In this document: positions 10,230 through 22,068 of the stretch, one piece after another
How the letters are laid out: the number at the start of each line of letters is the position of its first letter
Numbering within the stretch: position 1 is the stretch's first letter
Assembly (NCBI GenBank): GCA_023213395.1
Contig: CM041465.1
Coordinates: forward strand, 202,437,741 to 202,501,740
Reading direction: 5' to 3'
Length of the DNA stretch: 64,000 nucleotides
DNA from: Cycas panzhihuaensis
Taxonomy: Eukaryota; Cycadophyta
Notes under the pieces: model-generated
What the model was told of the DNA's origin: nothing
Seen by the model: only the letters and a program-made list of their open reading frames with translations
Database searches by the model: none
Translations under genes and position numbers: made by a program

Positions 10230-11372
10230 ACTTAATCCTTATTATATTTTCTTTTTTCTTTTTGTTATTACACATAGGGTACTTGGCAATTTTTTACCAT
10301 AACTTTTGATAGAGTCAATAATTTCTGACGAAACCTATCCCATTATGTCTAAAATTTTCTGAGGTATGATTTGACTAGTCATATGCCATATTTGGAGATG
10401 ATTTGACCCGCTTTCAATCAGTTTAAAATGGATCATTTATTTTTAAAGCCTTTTAAACTAGTTTTACAAAATCACTTTTTTATTAGATTATATTTTATCA
10501 TCGGGAGATTATTTACTACCTGAATCTACTCTGCAGCAATCTATTATCAATAAACTTCATCACTATCTATTCACTTTATTTTTAAGATTTATTTTAATCA
10601 GTATTTTAATCAGTGAAAGTGACACTTTAGCAATTTTTAAACATTTTAACATAAAGGTACTTACTTCTATTTCTATTATAACTTTTCTGTTTTATATCAG
10701 AATTCAGATCTGTTAGTTTCGTTGGGAATCTAACTCTCTTCTCTTCGAACTGACACTATTTTTTATAAGTTTTAAAGTGTTTTTGTAAATTTTCAAAGCC
10801 ATCAAAGTCAAGGTAAATAATAGCCTCCAATTTGTCATTATTGCATATTTACATATATTATTTTTTAAAATTTCTCAACTGAAAATATATTAAATAGCTC
10901 TCTAAACTATATTTGTTCCTATTTTATCATTCTATAAATTTTTACTAGCATTTTTTATAATATTTTAAGCCCCAGGCTCCTGTTAAGTCTAAAAAAGATG
11001 ACTGTATCTTTGGTTCATTAAAATATTGACCTATAGGAACTTGTTTTCAAAATGGTCAGTTCTATGGAATAGCTTTTTCCTTGATCTTCAAACTAATATA
11101 ATTTCACTTTGTTCTGACATTGTTTAGTACAGCTTTAAAGCTGCTAAACTTGAGCATTCATTATATCCTAATAGGCTTTGACTTACTTATTACACTTATA
11201 ACAGTTACATTTAGTTGATATACTTTCCAAAGGCATCTTCCATTGTTTCACTTTCAAAGGGCATTGTACTTCTTTAAAATAGTATATTTGACATCATATA
11301 AGTTTATTCATTTATTGAGTTTTTTGACTTGGTAAAAGCATATTCCTTTTATGTACTAAAGTTTTCGGTAAA

Positions 11373-11948
11373 ATGACAATCAATCTTAATAAAGTACAAT
11401 TTCGTATATTTGATGGCCATAATTTTTCATAATGGCATAAGACAATGTAACATTATTTTATTACACATGATCTTTGAAAATACTTACAAGACGAATATGA
11501 TGTTAATATTAAGGAAAATATTAAAAAAGACAATGAATCCCTAGCTTTACTATTTTGCACTATAGATGATAAAGTGTTTTCTAAAGTTTATGAAATGACA
11601 ACCTCCAAAACCATATGGGACACCCTACATTCTACTTATAGGGGAGATACCCTTAATGAATTTAACATTAATATTGTTGAGCATGTGAGACAGGTGCCAG
11701 AGCAAGTAGATTGTAATCAAAAGACCAAGGAAGATTCAAGTCAAATGCATGATCATTTTGTTGCACAAGAAGTTGATCCTCCATTTGAGGGGGAGAAATA
11801 CGATGATATGATAGTTGCTCACAACACAAAGACTTCAGAAGATAAAGTTAAAGTTCCAGAAGTTAAAGTCAAAGTTGCAGCCACACATTTACATTTGAAT
11901 CAAGCTTCATTCACTTGTAGATTTTTTTGCACCACCCAATGGTGAAGA
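11373..11948 (+). pseudogene. Copia-type gag relic of RLX-2
   Basis: From an ATG at 11373 the frame resembles the start of plant copia Gag: a FDGHNFS-like phrase (family: FxGxNYxxW), then ALLFCTIDD, then VYEMTTSKTIWDTLHSTY (family: AxTAKEAWDxL). This is the UBN2/DUF4219-type region. Stops interrupt the first 60 residues, while 11574-11945 is open. After about residue 100 the sequence becomes acidic and Lys/Val-rich with no zinc knuckle, and it ends before any protease. Gag normally packages element RNA in cytoplasmic particles; this copy lacks the nucleic-acid-binding part. Confidence 0.7.
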
Positions 11949-12063
11949 CACACACATTGCTAAAAGGATGAAGCAAGATCAAGCTAAGAGACATATTTTT
12001 AAATTTTTCTTCAAGTTCACATTTTATAAGTTTAAATAGAAGACAAAGTTATTCGTGATGACC

Positions 12064-12077
12064 ATTAAGGGGGAAAA
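12064..12077 (+). other. Polypurine tract of RLX-2
   Basis: ATTAAGGGGGAAAA lies immediately before the 3' LTR, the expected plus-strand priming site. Confidence 0.85.
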
Positions 12078-12475
12078 TGTTGGAGTTAATGATCATTACC
12101 CCACTCCCACCTTTCAACCAGGAGTGCACACCTCACTCTCACCAATTTATACATGTGGGTGCTCACATGTGAAGGTAAGTATAAGGTAAGGTTAAGTTGA
12201 TTTTATTTAATTTGAGTTAAGTTTATTTGAGTTAAGTTAAGTTATATTTTATTGTTGTTTGAATTTTATGGGTTAAGGAGTTTCCCTCCTCCCCCAAACT
12301 ATATATTTGGAGGGGTGTGCAACCTTGGTGTCTTTTAGACACCACCTACAATTTGGATATTTGTAATACTCTCTCTTAAACAATGGATTGAATACAAACG
12401 ATTTTCTATTTATGCAACAATGTGTTGATTATATGTTTATGTTCTATCTTGTTCTCCATCGTTTATTTTCCTTCC
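12078..12475 (+). repeat. 3' LTR of RLX-2
   Basis: 398 bp, the same length as the left LTR and clearly alignable along its length with scattered substitutions, many of them transitions. The terminal CA appears to have become CC. Confidence 0.93.
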
Positions 12476-12480
12476 CCTCT

Positions 12481-14889
12481 ATCCAATGATGAGGATGCCC
12501 TAACATTGTCCTTTGAATCAACATAATCCCAATGCTTGTTAATTTTTCCAAACTGCAACAGGCCACTACATCTACTAAGCATTCATCAACTTTATGAAGC
12601 TCTAAAATATTGAGAGCATCATTTCAAAAATTTCAATGTCAAAACTAAAACTCAAACTTCATGAGTCAACTAACCTATCATCACTTAGGCTCAAGCATTA
12701 CACTCCATCTCTGCCTCTTTTCAAACTACACATAATAAAAACCTTACCTTCAAAAATTACTGAGTGATGAACCAAGAGATCTATTATCTACAACTATGCC
12801 ACTAACCATGCAACTAGTAAGCTCTTATCGACTATGGGTATAAAATCAAAATAACCATCAATCATATCATCAAAGATCATTACAATTATAGGCCCACCTC
12901 TCTAAAGATCTACAATCACAAATGCTTCTATAAATATTTTGACGTGGGACTCTTAGCCCTAAAACTAGTCCCTACCATTTGAATGCCTTTCTACTCCATC
13001 TCATCCACAAATAACTAGAGGGAAACTCAAGTCAAATACACTCTTGAAATATTTAACAACAACCTTGATGGTATCACTAGAGTGTGGGCCAAGAATGACT
13101 TGAATCATAGTAAAGGCTTCCTTGCTCTCATCATAAAATACCCCAATGACCACGAATAATACAAAGCATGACATTGATCTTAATGAGCTTAATACTCTAT
13201 CGAATAAGACTATACTTGACACACAACTTATAGATAACATTACCATACACCCAACAATAATTGAAACTTCCATCATGTACTTGAACCACACTATAAGATA
13301 TCAAGCTTATCTAGAAAGTACTTAGGCTTCCTTAAGCATGACTTTTGCATAGTCACACCAACAGATGTTCCATAGTCTCATGGGTGAATTCTATTGACAA
13401 GATATGTTTGAGCTAGAAAGATGCACCCTCCAAACATTTGTATATGCTCAATGATGGCAAATCTCGTGTTTAATCACATGTAGAAGGGCAAGTTACATCT
13501 GTCATCATCACATACTAAAGTGGTAGTCACATCTATCATTATTAGACCACCAATTGAGAAAACATGAACATAACAACACCTCAAGATGTAACACTCTATT
13601 GAGTGGTTCGGCTAACCCAATGTGTTCAATCCACATTCTTGGATCGACCATTCTGCCAAGCATCCCAATGCTAATCGACCTTGCATACACAACTAGTCAA
13701 AATACAACATAGTTCTGGTTTTATAATTGACCAACAACTGCTACAATTAGTGCATCTACACATAACATTATTGTATTGATAATATTAAAGATAATCACTG
13801 TAATAATCAATCACACTCTCAAGACCATCTACACCATGGGTACCACAACTACATATCATACACATTTAGGCCTTTAAAAATGACTTGTCTAAAAATGTCT
13901 TCACTATAGAGTGGAGTCTAAAAATAATAATCCTCCACTACATGTTATCGACAATGATGTGTAAATAGTCCATACGTCATGAGCATCTACCCAACCCCCT
14001 CAGACTAATCTTCACTAAATACCAGAGAATAATACACCCTTCATTTGATTCTCAATCATGTATCATGAACACACAAACCTCAACCTACCATGGGAACATC
14101 AGCCCACTATTTTGCTCTTTATATCTCGTGCTAAACAAATTCACATTTTCACAAAAAAATAATGGTGGTGTATAAGGAACACTTGGACATACACTAATAA
14201 ACACTTGTCCTTAGATCCCATACCAACAACTAAAAGCAACCCATCTATGTTCATTCCCCTGCCTTTAAAATTCAACATAATCATGAATCTCCAACTCAAG
14301 AGGAGAGCATGCAATAACTAGTAATTAATCATCACATACACTAATGAATATCTATGGTCTCTATAATTGAGTAGAGCTTAGGTTCATCTATTATAGCCAA
14401 CTACCTATGCTGAGGTAATTACAACCTCAAGCTGGCAACACTTGACTGCTTCAAAAATCCTTAATAAAAACTCTTTGCCAAAGGTCCTATCTAGTCTTCT
14501 ACACACACTACACCACCATTAATTTGCTTCTTCAAATCTTGAACTCCAAACACCTCAACTAAGCCCATAATCTAACAATAATCATCATTGTCACTAGCAA
14601 AAGGAGCCCTTTCCGGTCCTTGATACACCTTCATTAGTTTTTGGTTGACAACATTTTGAGAATCTAACTCAAGCTTTTCTTGGCCAAAATTTAGTTGGGA
14701 CTGAGTTCCATATTTGATATCTCTAGTAGCTTGCTACTGTAAAATTTCCTTGAAACATTGTTTACCATAAAATTCTTCACCCTTTATTTTATCCATCTCC
14801 TAACAATCCATTTAGGCTTTAGATATAGGCACTAACATAATGCCACCCCTTGCCATAAGTGACGATGCCCTTCTAACACTAGAATCACC
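12481..14889. other. Unassigned sequence, possibly downstream part of a LINE
   Basis: Lies downstream, in minus-strand terms, of the LINE-type ORF1 relic, where an ORF2 would be expected. Minus-strand frames at 13001-13291 and 13508-13690 are open, but I do not recognise their products. No endonuclease or YxDD reverse transcriptase motif was found. Confidence 0.35.
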
Positions 14890-15681
14890 TTTTGTACTAG
14901 TATATTATTTTAACACCTCAATCTCTTCGCGAATAAGAAGATTTTGAGTTTTTATCATCACTCTCATTGGCCCAAGCCTCACTTAACATAACACCTTCTC
15001 CACGTTGCTCACCAACCTTCTTAAGCATATCCAAACTATGCCCCATAATAATGATTTTATTGGCATCATCCTCATCATAGGCTAAACTTTGGAACTAATT
15101 GTTTGACATTAGCTTTAGTTCTTCTTGAGCCTTAACATAACTAGATCTCGATTGACCTTTATATTTCTCTACAATAAACCCTTCATCGTTCACCGAATTC
15201 AAAGTTAGGCGAATTAAGACATGCTTCTATAGGCATTTATGGACAAAATGCTTATACTCATGAAAAAATCCATATTTGAAAGGAATCTACTCATAATTAA
15301 TATCTTGCATTCACAAATAATTTTTCATAATGATTTCTATCTATTCTAGAAGGCCCTATATAATATCCATCTCAACACATGTTTAGGCAAAGGATGTAAT
15401 CCTTCAGGATGAAGTGGCTTCCACTACCTTAATAAAGTGCCCTAGGAACAATTCTATAGCCTCAAAAGCTTTATCACTCTAATACTGCAATGGAAAAAAA
15501 GGAAGTTTAATATAGATTGGAATGGAACTAGGAATTTCTTACCCTATGTCAAAATATTTATTCCAAAATCTCATGAGCAACCTACTCTGGGCCATAAACC
15601 AGGGACCCTTATCAAATATCATCTCCCTATCATTAGCACTCTTAAAGATGATAATAAACAAACTATAGCCAACATTGTAGA
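14890..15681 (-). pseudogene. LINE-type ORF1 relic (DUF4283 and zinc knuckle)
   Basis: Minus-strand translation gives KSANDREMIFDKGPWFM, then IPIYIKLPFFPLQ, a DKAFEAIELFLGHFIKV-like piece, CVEMDI and NYE.IPFKYGFFHEYKHF. These follow the order of plant DUF4283/zf-CCHC ORF1 proteins of L1-type LINEs (family: EEDRxxVLxxGPWF, VWVRLPxLPLxxW, ICVEVDL, YExIPxxCxxCHxYGHxxxxC). The first two zinc-knuckle cysteines appear changed to Tyr and Phe. An acidic, Ser-rich tail follows to about 14890. The N-terminus is cut off at 15682 by insertion of the next gypsy element. Stops are frequent. Confidence 0.7.
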
Positions 15682-16745
15682 TGATCTGATTTCAGATCCA
15701 TTAAATCTAAAATACTCTTTAAAAATAAGTATAGAAACATTTGGTAGTACTTATTTTCATATTTCCGACCTTCGTTTGCTAGAAGAATGTTATTTAGACT
15801 CTTAAAATATGAAAAAATTATATTATGGTATGACCATGTTTTACCATAGTACAACCAGTCTAATCCTCGGTGTGAGCAGACCAGAAGTCGGTGTGACGAG
15901 CTTTTACCAAGGTACGACCAATACCATTTTTGGTATGACTAAAAAATAGCAACCCTTATAGAAAACATGATTGACAGGGAAAACAGACTCTGTTTATCAC
16001 AAAATTTTATAGGGGTGTCTATATGGGTGTCCTCTACCTAATTGAAGAAAGAAACCATAGATTTAAACTTATTTTAATTAGTTTTTAATAGATCAAAATA
16101 AGGGATGAAAACATAGAAAGAAAATAATAGAAAAATAGTTTTCGAAGATGAATGGACTTTGGAGGGTAGAAAAACTACCCAGATCTATCCAAAAAGTAGA
16201 GAGAAGCACCAAGAAATTGTATACGTAGCAAGAGGAGTGAGAAGACTTGGGAAATGACTCATATTAGCTTCCCAAATCTGAAAATTTACTCTAAACTAAG
16301 TCTATGCGGGAAAACAGATTTACAAAGAGTTGGGGAAGCAAAACAAATAGGAGCAAGTAATAAAGAGGTACCTAGATCTCCACAAGAGGAGTCCATGAAA
16401 GTTTAGATGTAGTTAGTTAAGGAAGAAAACAACCAGAGCAGCCTTGGGAAGACACCTAAGTTGAAAGAGTTTTCTAGAAGGGTTTTATGGTTGAACAGAG
16501 GGCAGAACCTCACCTAAAAAATTTTGGAAAATATACTAGAGAGTATGCAACAACCTAGAATATGCCCAACATTCATTAATCCATCCCTAATTACTGTAGC
16601 AGAATAGAAAGAGCACAACAGTGTGTATAAGAAACATAATTTTGTAAGAACACTTTTCAAATGTATAATATATAAAATTGTATATTGAATTCTGAGTTTA
16701 TTTCAATTAGTTAAAGTTTTTACTTTTCCATTCAAATTCGGATCA
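15682..16745 (+). repeat. 5' LTR of RLG-3
   Basis: Starts TGATCTGATTTC and is alignable with 21450-22068 over its first roughly 550 bp. Its end is set by the primer site that follows. It holds a shorter version of the GACCAGTCC-rich minisatellite present in the other LTR. Confidence 0.8.
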
Positions 16746-16751
16746 ATATTT

Positions 16752-16764
16752 TTGATATTAGAGC
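16752..16764 (+). other. Primer-binding site of RLG-3
   Basis: TTGATATTAGAGC resembles the tRNA-Met site TTGGTATCAGAGC with two transition differences. Confidence 0.7.
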
Positions 16765-16852
16765 TTAGTTTTTAAAAACCCTTCAGAGTTTTAGGGATTC
16801 TTGAAGAAAAAATAAAGAAAACCCTTATTGTTTTCCCATGTGAAAAGATTAT

Positions 16853-17990
16853 ATGAAAACTAGATTTTAGTATCAATTAACTGGCAAGTCTTTGACTGAA
16901 TCACTTGAGAAAGATCATAGCCAGCAAATAAGGATGGTTGAACCAGAGAAAGAAATGGAGAAAAGGTTCATGAATATGGAGCAAAATCTCGATAAGCTAA
17001 GTCAACTTATGGCGCAACTTGTTTCTTAACAAGGTGCATCCTGTTTAACAACCAAAGGTAAGAACAAGGAAGAAGATGAACCAATACAAGAAGAGATAAG
17101 TGAAGGACCTATAAAAGACCAGCAAACTGAGGAAGAAGAAGATGACAATCCATCGATGGCAGTGCATCCATTCAAGCTGCAAATGAAACTTAAACTACCC
17201 ATCTATGATAGAACCATAGATGCTAAAACGTTAGATGATTGGTTGGACCAACTGAAAATATACTTTTTAATTTATGGGTACAAAAACTAGTAAAAAATCA
17301 CTTTTGCTAAGTAAAAACTATCTAAACATATATTAGTTTGGTGGAATGCATGCCTCAAATCTCATAATATACCTGAAATTACATGGCAGTGATTTAAAGC
17401 CCTCATAAAGAAGAAATTCTATCTTATTGGGTATGAAGAGCAGCAAAGGATTAAATGGCAATATTATAGACAAGAAAGATGACAAAATATCTAAGACTAC
17501 GCAACAAAATTTCAGAAGCAAGCTGTTGTGTTAGGCATCTCTTTGCTTGGCAAAGATATAATGCTAAAATATATTAGAGGGCTACGCCAACACATTCAAT
17601 AAGAACTTCAGTTGTTTAAAGTAAAGATGCTTAATGAAGCTAGCAAGAAAGTGATCATCATAGAGAAGAGGAACAAGAAGATGTACAGAGAGAGGAAAAG
17701 GTTTTCACCTCAAGAAGGTAGCAACAAACCTGCCCAAGGAAAGAACTTTCTAGGAAAAGTTGGACAACAACTAATTGGGGGTTTTGGCAAGTAAAATCAA
17801 GCTAATAGTACTCAAATCAAAGTCTCTTGTATGAATTACAAATGAGAAAGTCACAACATAGAATATTACTAGTTTTTATATCTAGAGAAGCAACCCAAAA
17901 ACAAGGGAAAAGTTAAAGCCAAAGTTAAAGGAGATGAAAACATTTATAGCATTGAAGGAGCCAATGAGAAGCTAATGCTCATGGCCAATG
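16853..17990 (+). pseudogene. Ty3/gypsy gag relic (RLG-3)
   Basis: From ATG 16853 the product starts with a coiled-coil-like acidic/basic stretch ending MEQNLDKLSQLMAQLVS. A Glu-rich linker follows, then the retrotransposon gag core: KLPIYDRTIDAKTLDDWL, then a KHILVWWNACLK-like piece and a LRQHIQ-like end. A basic tail includes IIIEKRNKKMYRERKR. A zinc-knuckle position near 17825 reads C-x2-Y-x4-H-x4-Y, with two Cys-to-Tyr changes. Internal stops replace Gln or Trp codons. Confidence 0.78.
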
Positions 17991-18039
17991 CTAAGCCTAA
18001 AAACAACTATCAACAAGTTAATTCAGAGATTAGAGAGGA

Positions 18040-18420
18040 GCTCTTCATGGTGAGAATCCAAGTGAAGCAAAGCATGGTTGATGCCATCTTTGATAGAGGA
18101 AACCAATAGAACTTAATCTGAGAGGTGTTAGTGAAAAAGCTAGGATTAAAGATGCATGCACATCCAAAACCATATCCTCTTGGATGGCTACAAAAAGACT
18201 CAAAGCTGTAGGTTACTCACTAATGTAAGCTCAAATTTATAATTTCTAAAAAAATCATTGATAAAGTTTAATGTGAAGTGGTTCCTTTAGACGTTTGTCA
18301 AGTTGTGTTTGGCAGCCCATATCTCTATGATAGAGATGGAGTACATCATAGGAGGCTGAGAAAGATTCAACTCATTAAGGATGGGAAATTGCATTTGATC
18401 AATACATCAAAGCCATAAAA
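18040..18420 (+). pseudogene. Ty3/gypsy aspartic protease relic (RLG-3)
   Basis: A segment reading MVDAIFDRGNQ corresponds to the VxALFDSGNQ protease active site, with Ser changed to Arg. It is followed by a LVKKLGLK helix, PYPLGWLQKD, VVPLDVCQVVFGSPYLYD and RDGVHHRR. This is the typical plant gypsy protease tail leading into the RT linker. Stops occur within the domain. Confidence 0.75.
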
Positions 18421-18649
18421 GAAGATCTCCCTCATATCCTCTTAACAAGCGAAAAGGCTGATTAATACTTGTGAAAAAATTATGCTACTAATGGTGAAGT
18501 AAAAGATGGAAGAAAAGGAGCAAGTAGAGTCCTTAACGCAGGCATTGAGTATGAAATAATTGAAGTAAGTTAAAGGCCTAAGGAATAGGTATAATGGCAT
18601 ATTCCAAGAGGCAAAAGGGCTATCCTCTAAGAGGAAAATTGAGCATGAA

Positions 18650-19930
18650 ATCCAATTGGTTATCGATTCACCTTTGCCCAACCTTAGTCTCTACCGAAAC
18701 TCAGTTTTAGAAAATGAAGAGATTAAAAAGCAGATTCAAGAACTTGGAATAAGAAGTGATCAACTCGAGTTATTTCCCTTATGGTTCACTTATTATTTTG
18801 GTTTTAAAGAAATATGGAGAATGGAGAATGATCATTAACTATTGGGCTTTGAATAAGTTCACCATAAATAATCGACATCCCCTACCATGGATAAATGACT
18901 TGTTGGACAAGTTGCAGTCCGTAAGATATTTCAGCAAGTTGGACTTGAAATTAGGCTACCATCAAGTTCGAATCTGAGAGGAGAATACTTGGAAGACATC
19001 CTTCAAATCAAAACAATGGTTGTTCAAATGGATGGCGATGCCTTTTAGTTTATGAAACATACTTACCACCTTCATGAGGTTGATGAATGAGGTATTAAGA
19101 CCCTTTATTGATGATTTTGTTATTATTTATCTAGACAATATTCTAATTTTTAGCCATACTTAGGAGGAGGACCTCCAACATGTTAAGCAAGTGCTTAAAT
19201 TCTTCAAGAGTGGCAATTAAGACTTAACCTAAAGAAGTATGAGTTTGGAAAGTAATCTCTCATCTTCTTAGATTTTGTAGTTGGAGGAGGAGAATTGAAG
19301 ATTGACCCAACAAAGATTAGATTCATTCTCAATTGGCCCACACCTAAGACAACCATAGAGGTAAGACGTTTCATTAGTACATGTCAATATTTAAGAAAAA
19401 TTATTTTTAAATTCTCTCAAATTGCAACACCTCTACATGCATTAACGAGAGGGCATGCAAAGTTCCTTTGGGGGAATGAACAAGAGAAAGCTTTTAGGCT
19501 TCTAAAGCAAACAATTTATGACTCACCACTGTTAGCCTTATACTCATTATAGAAGCCATTCAAGTTGGAGACTAATGCTTTAGGCTATGCCATGGGAGCA
19601 GTGTCAAAGCAAGAGGGAAAATCGGCTGCATACTATTCAGAGACTTTTAATGGAGCTATAATAAACTACCCAACTTATGATAAGGAGCTCTATATTGCAC
19701 TAAGCAGTCAAGCATTAGAGACCTTACTTGTTGGGAAAAGAGGTAGTCATCTACACTGACCACAAGACTTTGCAATTCTTGCAGACATAGTCCAAATTAC
19801 AATAGGCCAGGCACATGAAGTGGATGTCCTATTTGCAACAGTTCTACATTGTGGTTAAATACAAGAAATACACATCAAACAAAATTACAGACTTATTGTC
19901 CAGACCTCCTTAATAGTAAGGTATTTCTAG
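18650..19930 (+). pseudogene. Ty3/gypsy reverse transcriptase and RNase H relic (RLG-3)
   Basis: Successive frames give a FKEIWRMENDH-like entry, NNRHPLPWINDLLDKLQ, RYFSKLDLKLGYHQVRI, and MPFSL before the catalytic box. That box reads IIYLDNILIF, where the family has YLDD, so the second Asp is Asn. The connection follows (IDPTKIRFILNWPTPK, CQYLRKI, PLHALTRGHAKFLWG). RNase H then continues with KLETNALGYAMGAV (family: ETDASGYAxGAV) and YPTYDKELYIAL. At least four frame changes and several stops break the reading. It would have copied element RNA into cDNA in the particle. Confidence 0.88.
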
Positions 19931-20079
19931 CTTATTAGCAGCTCTATAATTTCAGCCTTTTTTCCATGATGAATATGATGATTTATACTTGGAAGATGAG
20001 GCATTCAAACCTATTCTAGAGTAGCTACAATAGGGAAAAATAGTTGTTGATTTTTGACTAAAAGATGGTCTACTTTTTA

Positions 20080-21411
20080 AACATAATAAGCTTTGCATTA
20101 TAAAGCATACAGATCGGACGAAGTAGGTAAGAGAAGCTCACACCTCTCGCGTTACATGACACTTTAGAGTAGGAAAAGCATTGCTGAATTTATAACAATA
20201 CATGTATTGCCCCAATATGTAGCAAAACATGACTACAACAATATGAGGAAGTACATTATATAACACATCAAAGCCGACCAATAGGAAGTTTATATTATAC
20301 ACTCCACTTCATGTTCCGTTGTGACCATGGGAGAATATCTCCATGGATTTCCTCAGAGGATTACCATAAACAAAAAATAGTATGGATTATTTGTTTGTAG
20401 TTGTTGATCGATTCAGTAAAATGGTGGTGTTGATTTCCTATAGGAAGACGCATACAAAGAAGACATAGCTAGATTATTTTTTCAGCATATTTGGAAGCAT
20501 TTTGGGCTTCTAATTCAATCATTTATAATCGAGATAGCAGATTTTTGAGCTATTTTTAGCAAACTCTTTGGGGAATGATGGATATGAAGTTAAAGATGAG
20601 CATGACCTTTCATCCTCAAACAGATGGCTAAATTGAAGTCGTCAATAGGACATTGATACAACTATTATGAGGATACAATGCCAAGCATCTTAAGACTTGG
20701 GATGAAAGTCTCATATACCTGTAATTTGCCTTCAATAGAGCAATTTATAACTCAACTCAAAAATCATCATTTGAGGTATGTTTAGGTTTTTTGCCTACAA
20801 GTCCATTTAATTTAGAATTTTTAGCTCAACTTTCTGTTGGAAATGGAAATAAGGAAGAAGGATAAGAGAAGGCATAAAGATTCTTGGAAAGAATAAAAAA
20901 AATTCATTAACAAGTTGAGGAGCAGCTTTAAAAATCTCACCAGAGATATAAACAAAGGCATGATGCACATATAACCGGTCATTCCTTCAAGGAAAGATAT
21001 CAAGTTTGGTTGCATCTCAACATGAAAAGATTATAAGGTGAAGGCAAAAAGCTGAAGCCTATACACTATGATCCCTTTATAATCTTAAAAAAGATTGGGA
21101 AAAATGCTTTTTAGCTTAAACTTCTAGAATTCATGAAAATGTATTCAGTTATAAATGCTAAGAATTTAAAGATGTTTGAGCCATCCATGTTATATGAAGA
21201 TGAAGTTCTACTTTTATCAAATTTGGAGGAGTTGCAAGTGGAGAAAGAAGAATCGATGAAAAATGATTGCATTCTTCAAAAGAAGTAGACCATGACCAAA
21301 AGAGGCACACTTGAGTCCTTCAGGATTGCAGAGAGAGGACAAGTACCCAACAAAGTAAAATGGTACAACAGGGAGAAGGGAAGAATTAAATTCCCTCATT
21401 TATATTTATAA
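20080..21411 (+). pseudogene. Ty3/gypsy integrase relic (RLG-3)
   Basis: Begins with an EAHTSRVTWHF-like piece of the HHCC zinc finger. It continues with SMDFLRGLP and DYLFVVVDRFSKM, the catalytic-core entry, then very broken core sequence to about 20830. A Lys-rich C-terminal part follows (AxQHEKIIR-like) and an end reading PSTQQSKMVQQ or its frame-shifted equivalent near 21350, stopping at about 21411. No clear chromodomain was seen. The polypurine tract follows within 30 bases. Confidence 0.8.
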
Positions 21412-21433
21412 GGTTCATGAGGCCATGAACTCC

Positions 21434-21449
21434 TAAAAAGAGGAAGTTC
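21434..21449 (+). other. Polypurine tract of RLG-3
   Basis: TAAAAAGAGGAAGTTC directly precedes the right LTR. Confidence 0.7.
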
Positions 21450-22068
21450 TAATCTAATTTCAAATCTATTAAATCTAAAATACTCTTTAAAAATAAATAT
21501 AAAAATATTTGGTAGTATTTATTTTCATATTTCCAATCTTTGTTTGGCGAAAGAATGTTATTTATACTCTTAAAATACAAAAAAATTGCATTCTAGTATG
21601 ATCATGTTTTGCTAGGATACGACCAGTCTAGTCCTTGGTGTGACCATTCCAGTCCTCAGTGCGACCAGCCAGTCCTTGGTGCAACCAATCCAGTCCTCGG
21701 TGTAACTAGACCAGTAGTCAATACGACCAGGTTTTACTCAAGTGTGACCAATCCCATTTTTGGCATGACAAAAAAATGGCAGCCCTCTCAAAAAACATGA
21801 TTTGACAGGGAGAATAGACTCCATTTTTTATTAAATTTTAGGGGGACATCCGTACAAGTATCCTCTACCTAATTGAGAAAGAAATCAGAGATTTAAACTA
21901 ATTTCAATTAGTTTTTAATGGATCAAAATCAGGGCTAAAAAAATAGAAAAGAAAATAATAAAAAAATATTTTTCGAAGATGAAAAAACTTTGGAGGGTAG
22001 AAAATTGCCCAGATCTATCCAAAAAGCAAAGAGGAGCACCCAACAATTGCATATGCAACAAGAAGAGC
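21450..22068 (+). repeat. 3' LTR of RLG-3, truncated
   Basis: Matches 15682-16235 of the left LTR, then similarity ends abruptly near 22068. It is about 65 bp longer than the matching left part, because the internal GACCA(N)TCCAGTCCT minisatellite (about 21603-21735) holds more units. Confidence 0.85.

Larger units (their letters stand above)
7066..12475 (+). mobile_element. Non-autonomous LTR retrotransposon carrying host gene fragments (RLX-2)
   Basis: Two 398-bp direct repeats starting TGTTGG flank a 4.6-kb interior. The likely target duplication is CCTTT (7061-7065) against CCTCT (12476-12480). A primer site lies just inside the left LTR and a purine tract just before the right one. The interior lacks protease, integrase, reverse transcriptase and RNase H. 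Its only element protein is a decayed copia-type gag near the 3' end, so it depended on proteins from another element (LARD-like). Between a long leader and gag lie antisense pieces of three apparent host genes (about 8595-9680) in visibly more GC-rich sequence. The layout recalls gene-transducing elements such as maize Bs1. Confidence 0.85.
15682..22068 (+). mobile_element. Ty3/gypsy retrotransposon with truncated 3' LTR (RLG-3)
   Basis: A 1.06-kb left LTR, a tRNA-Met-like primer site, a gag-protease-RT-RNase H-integrase order on the plus strand, a polypurine tract, and about 620 bp of right LTR before similarity stops. The left end interrupts the LINE ORF1 relic. No target duplication can be checked because the right end is lost. 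All coding regions are broken by stops and frameshifts. Confidence 0.88.

Noticed and set aside
13001-13690. Two minus-strand open frames of 96 and 60 codons
   Set aside because: They look protein-like in places but match no family I can name; kept only as unassigned sequence.
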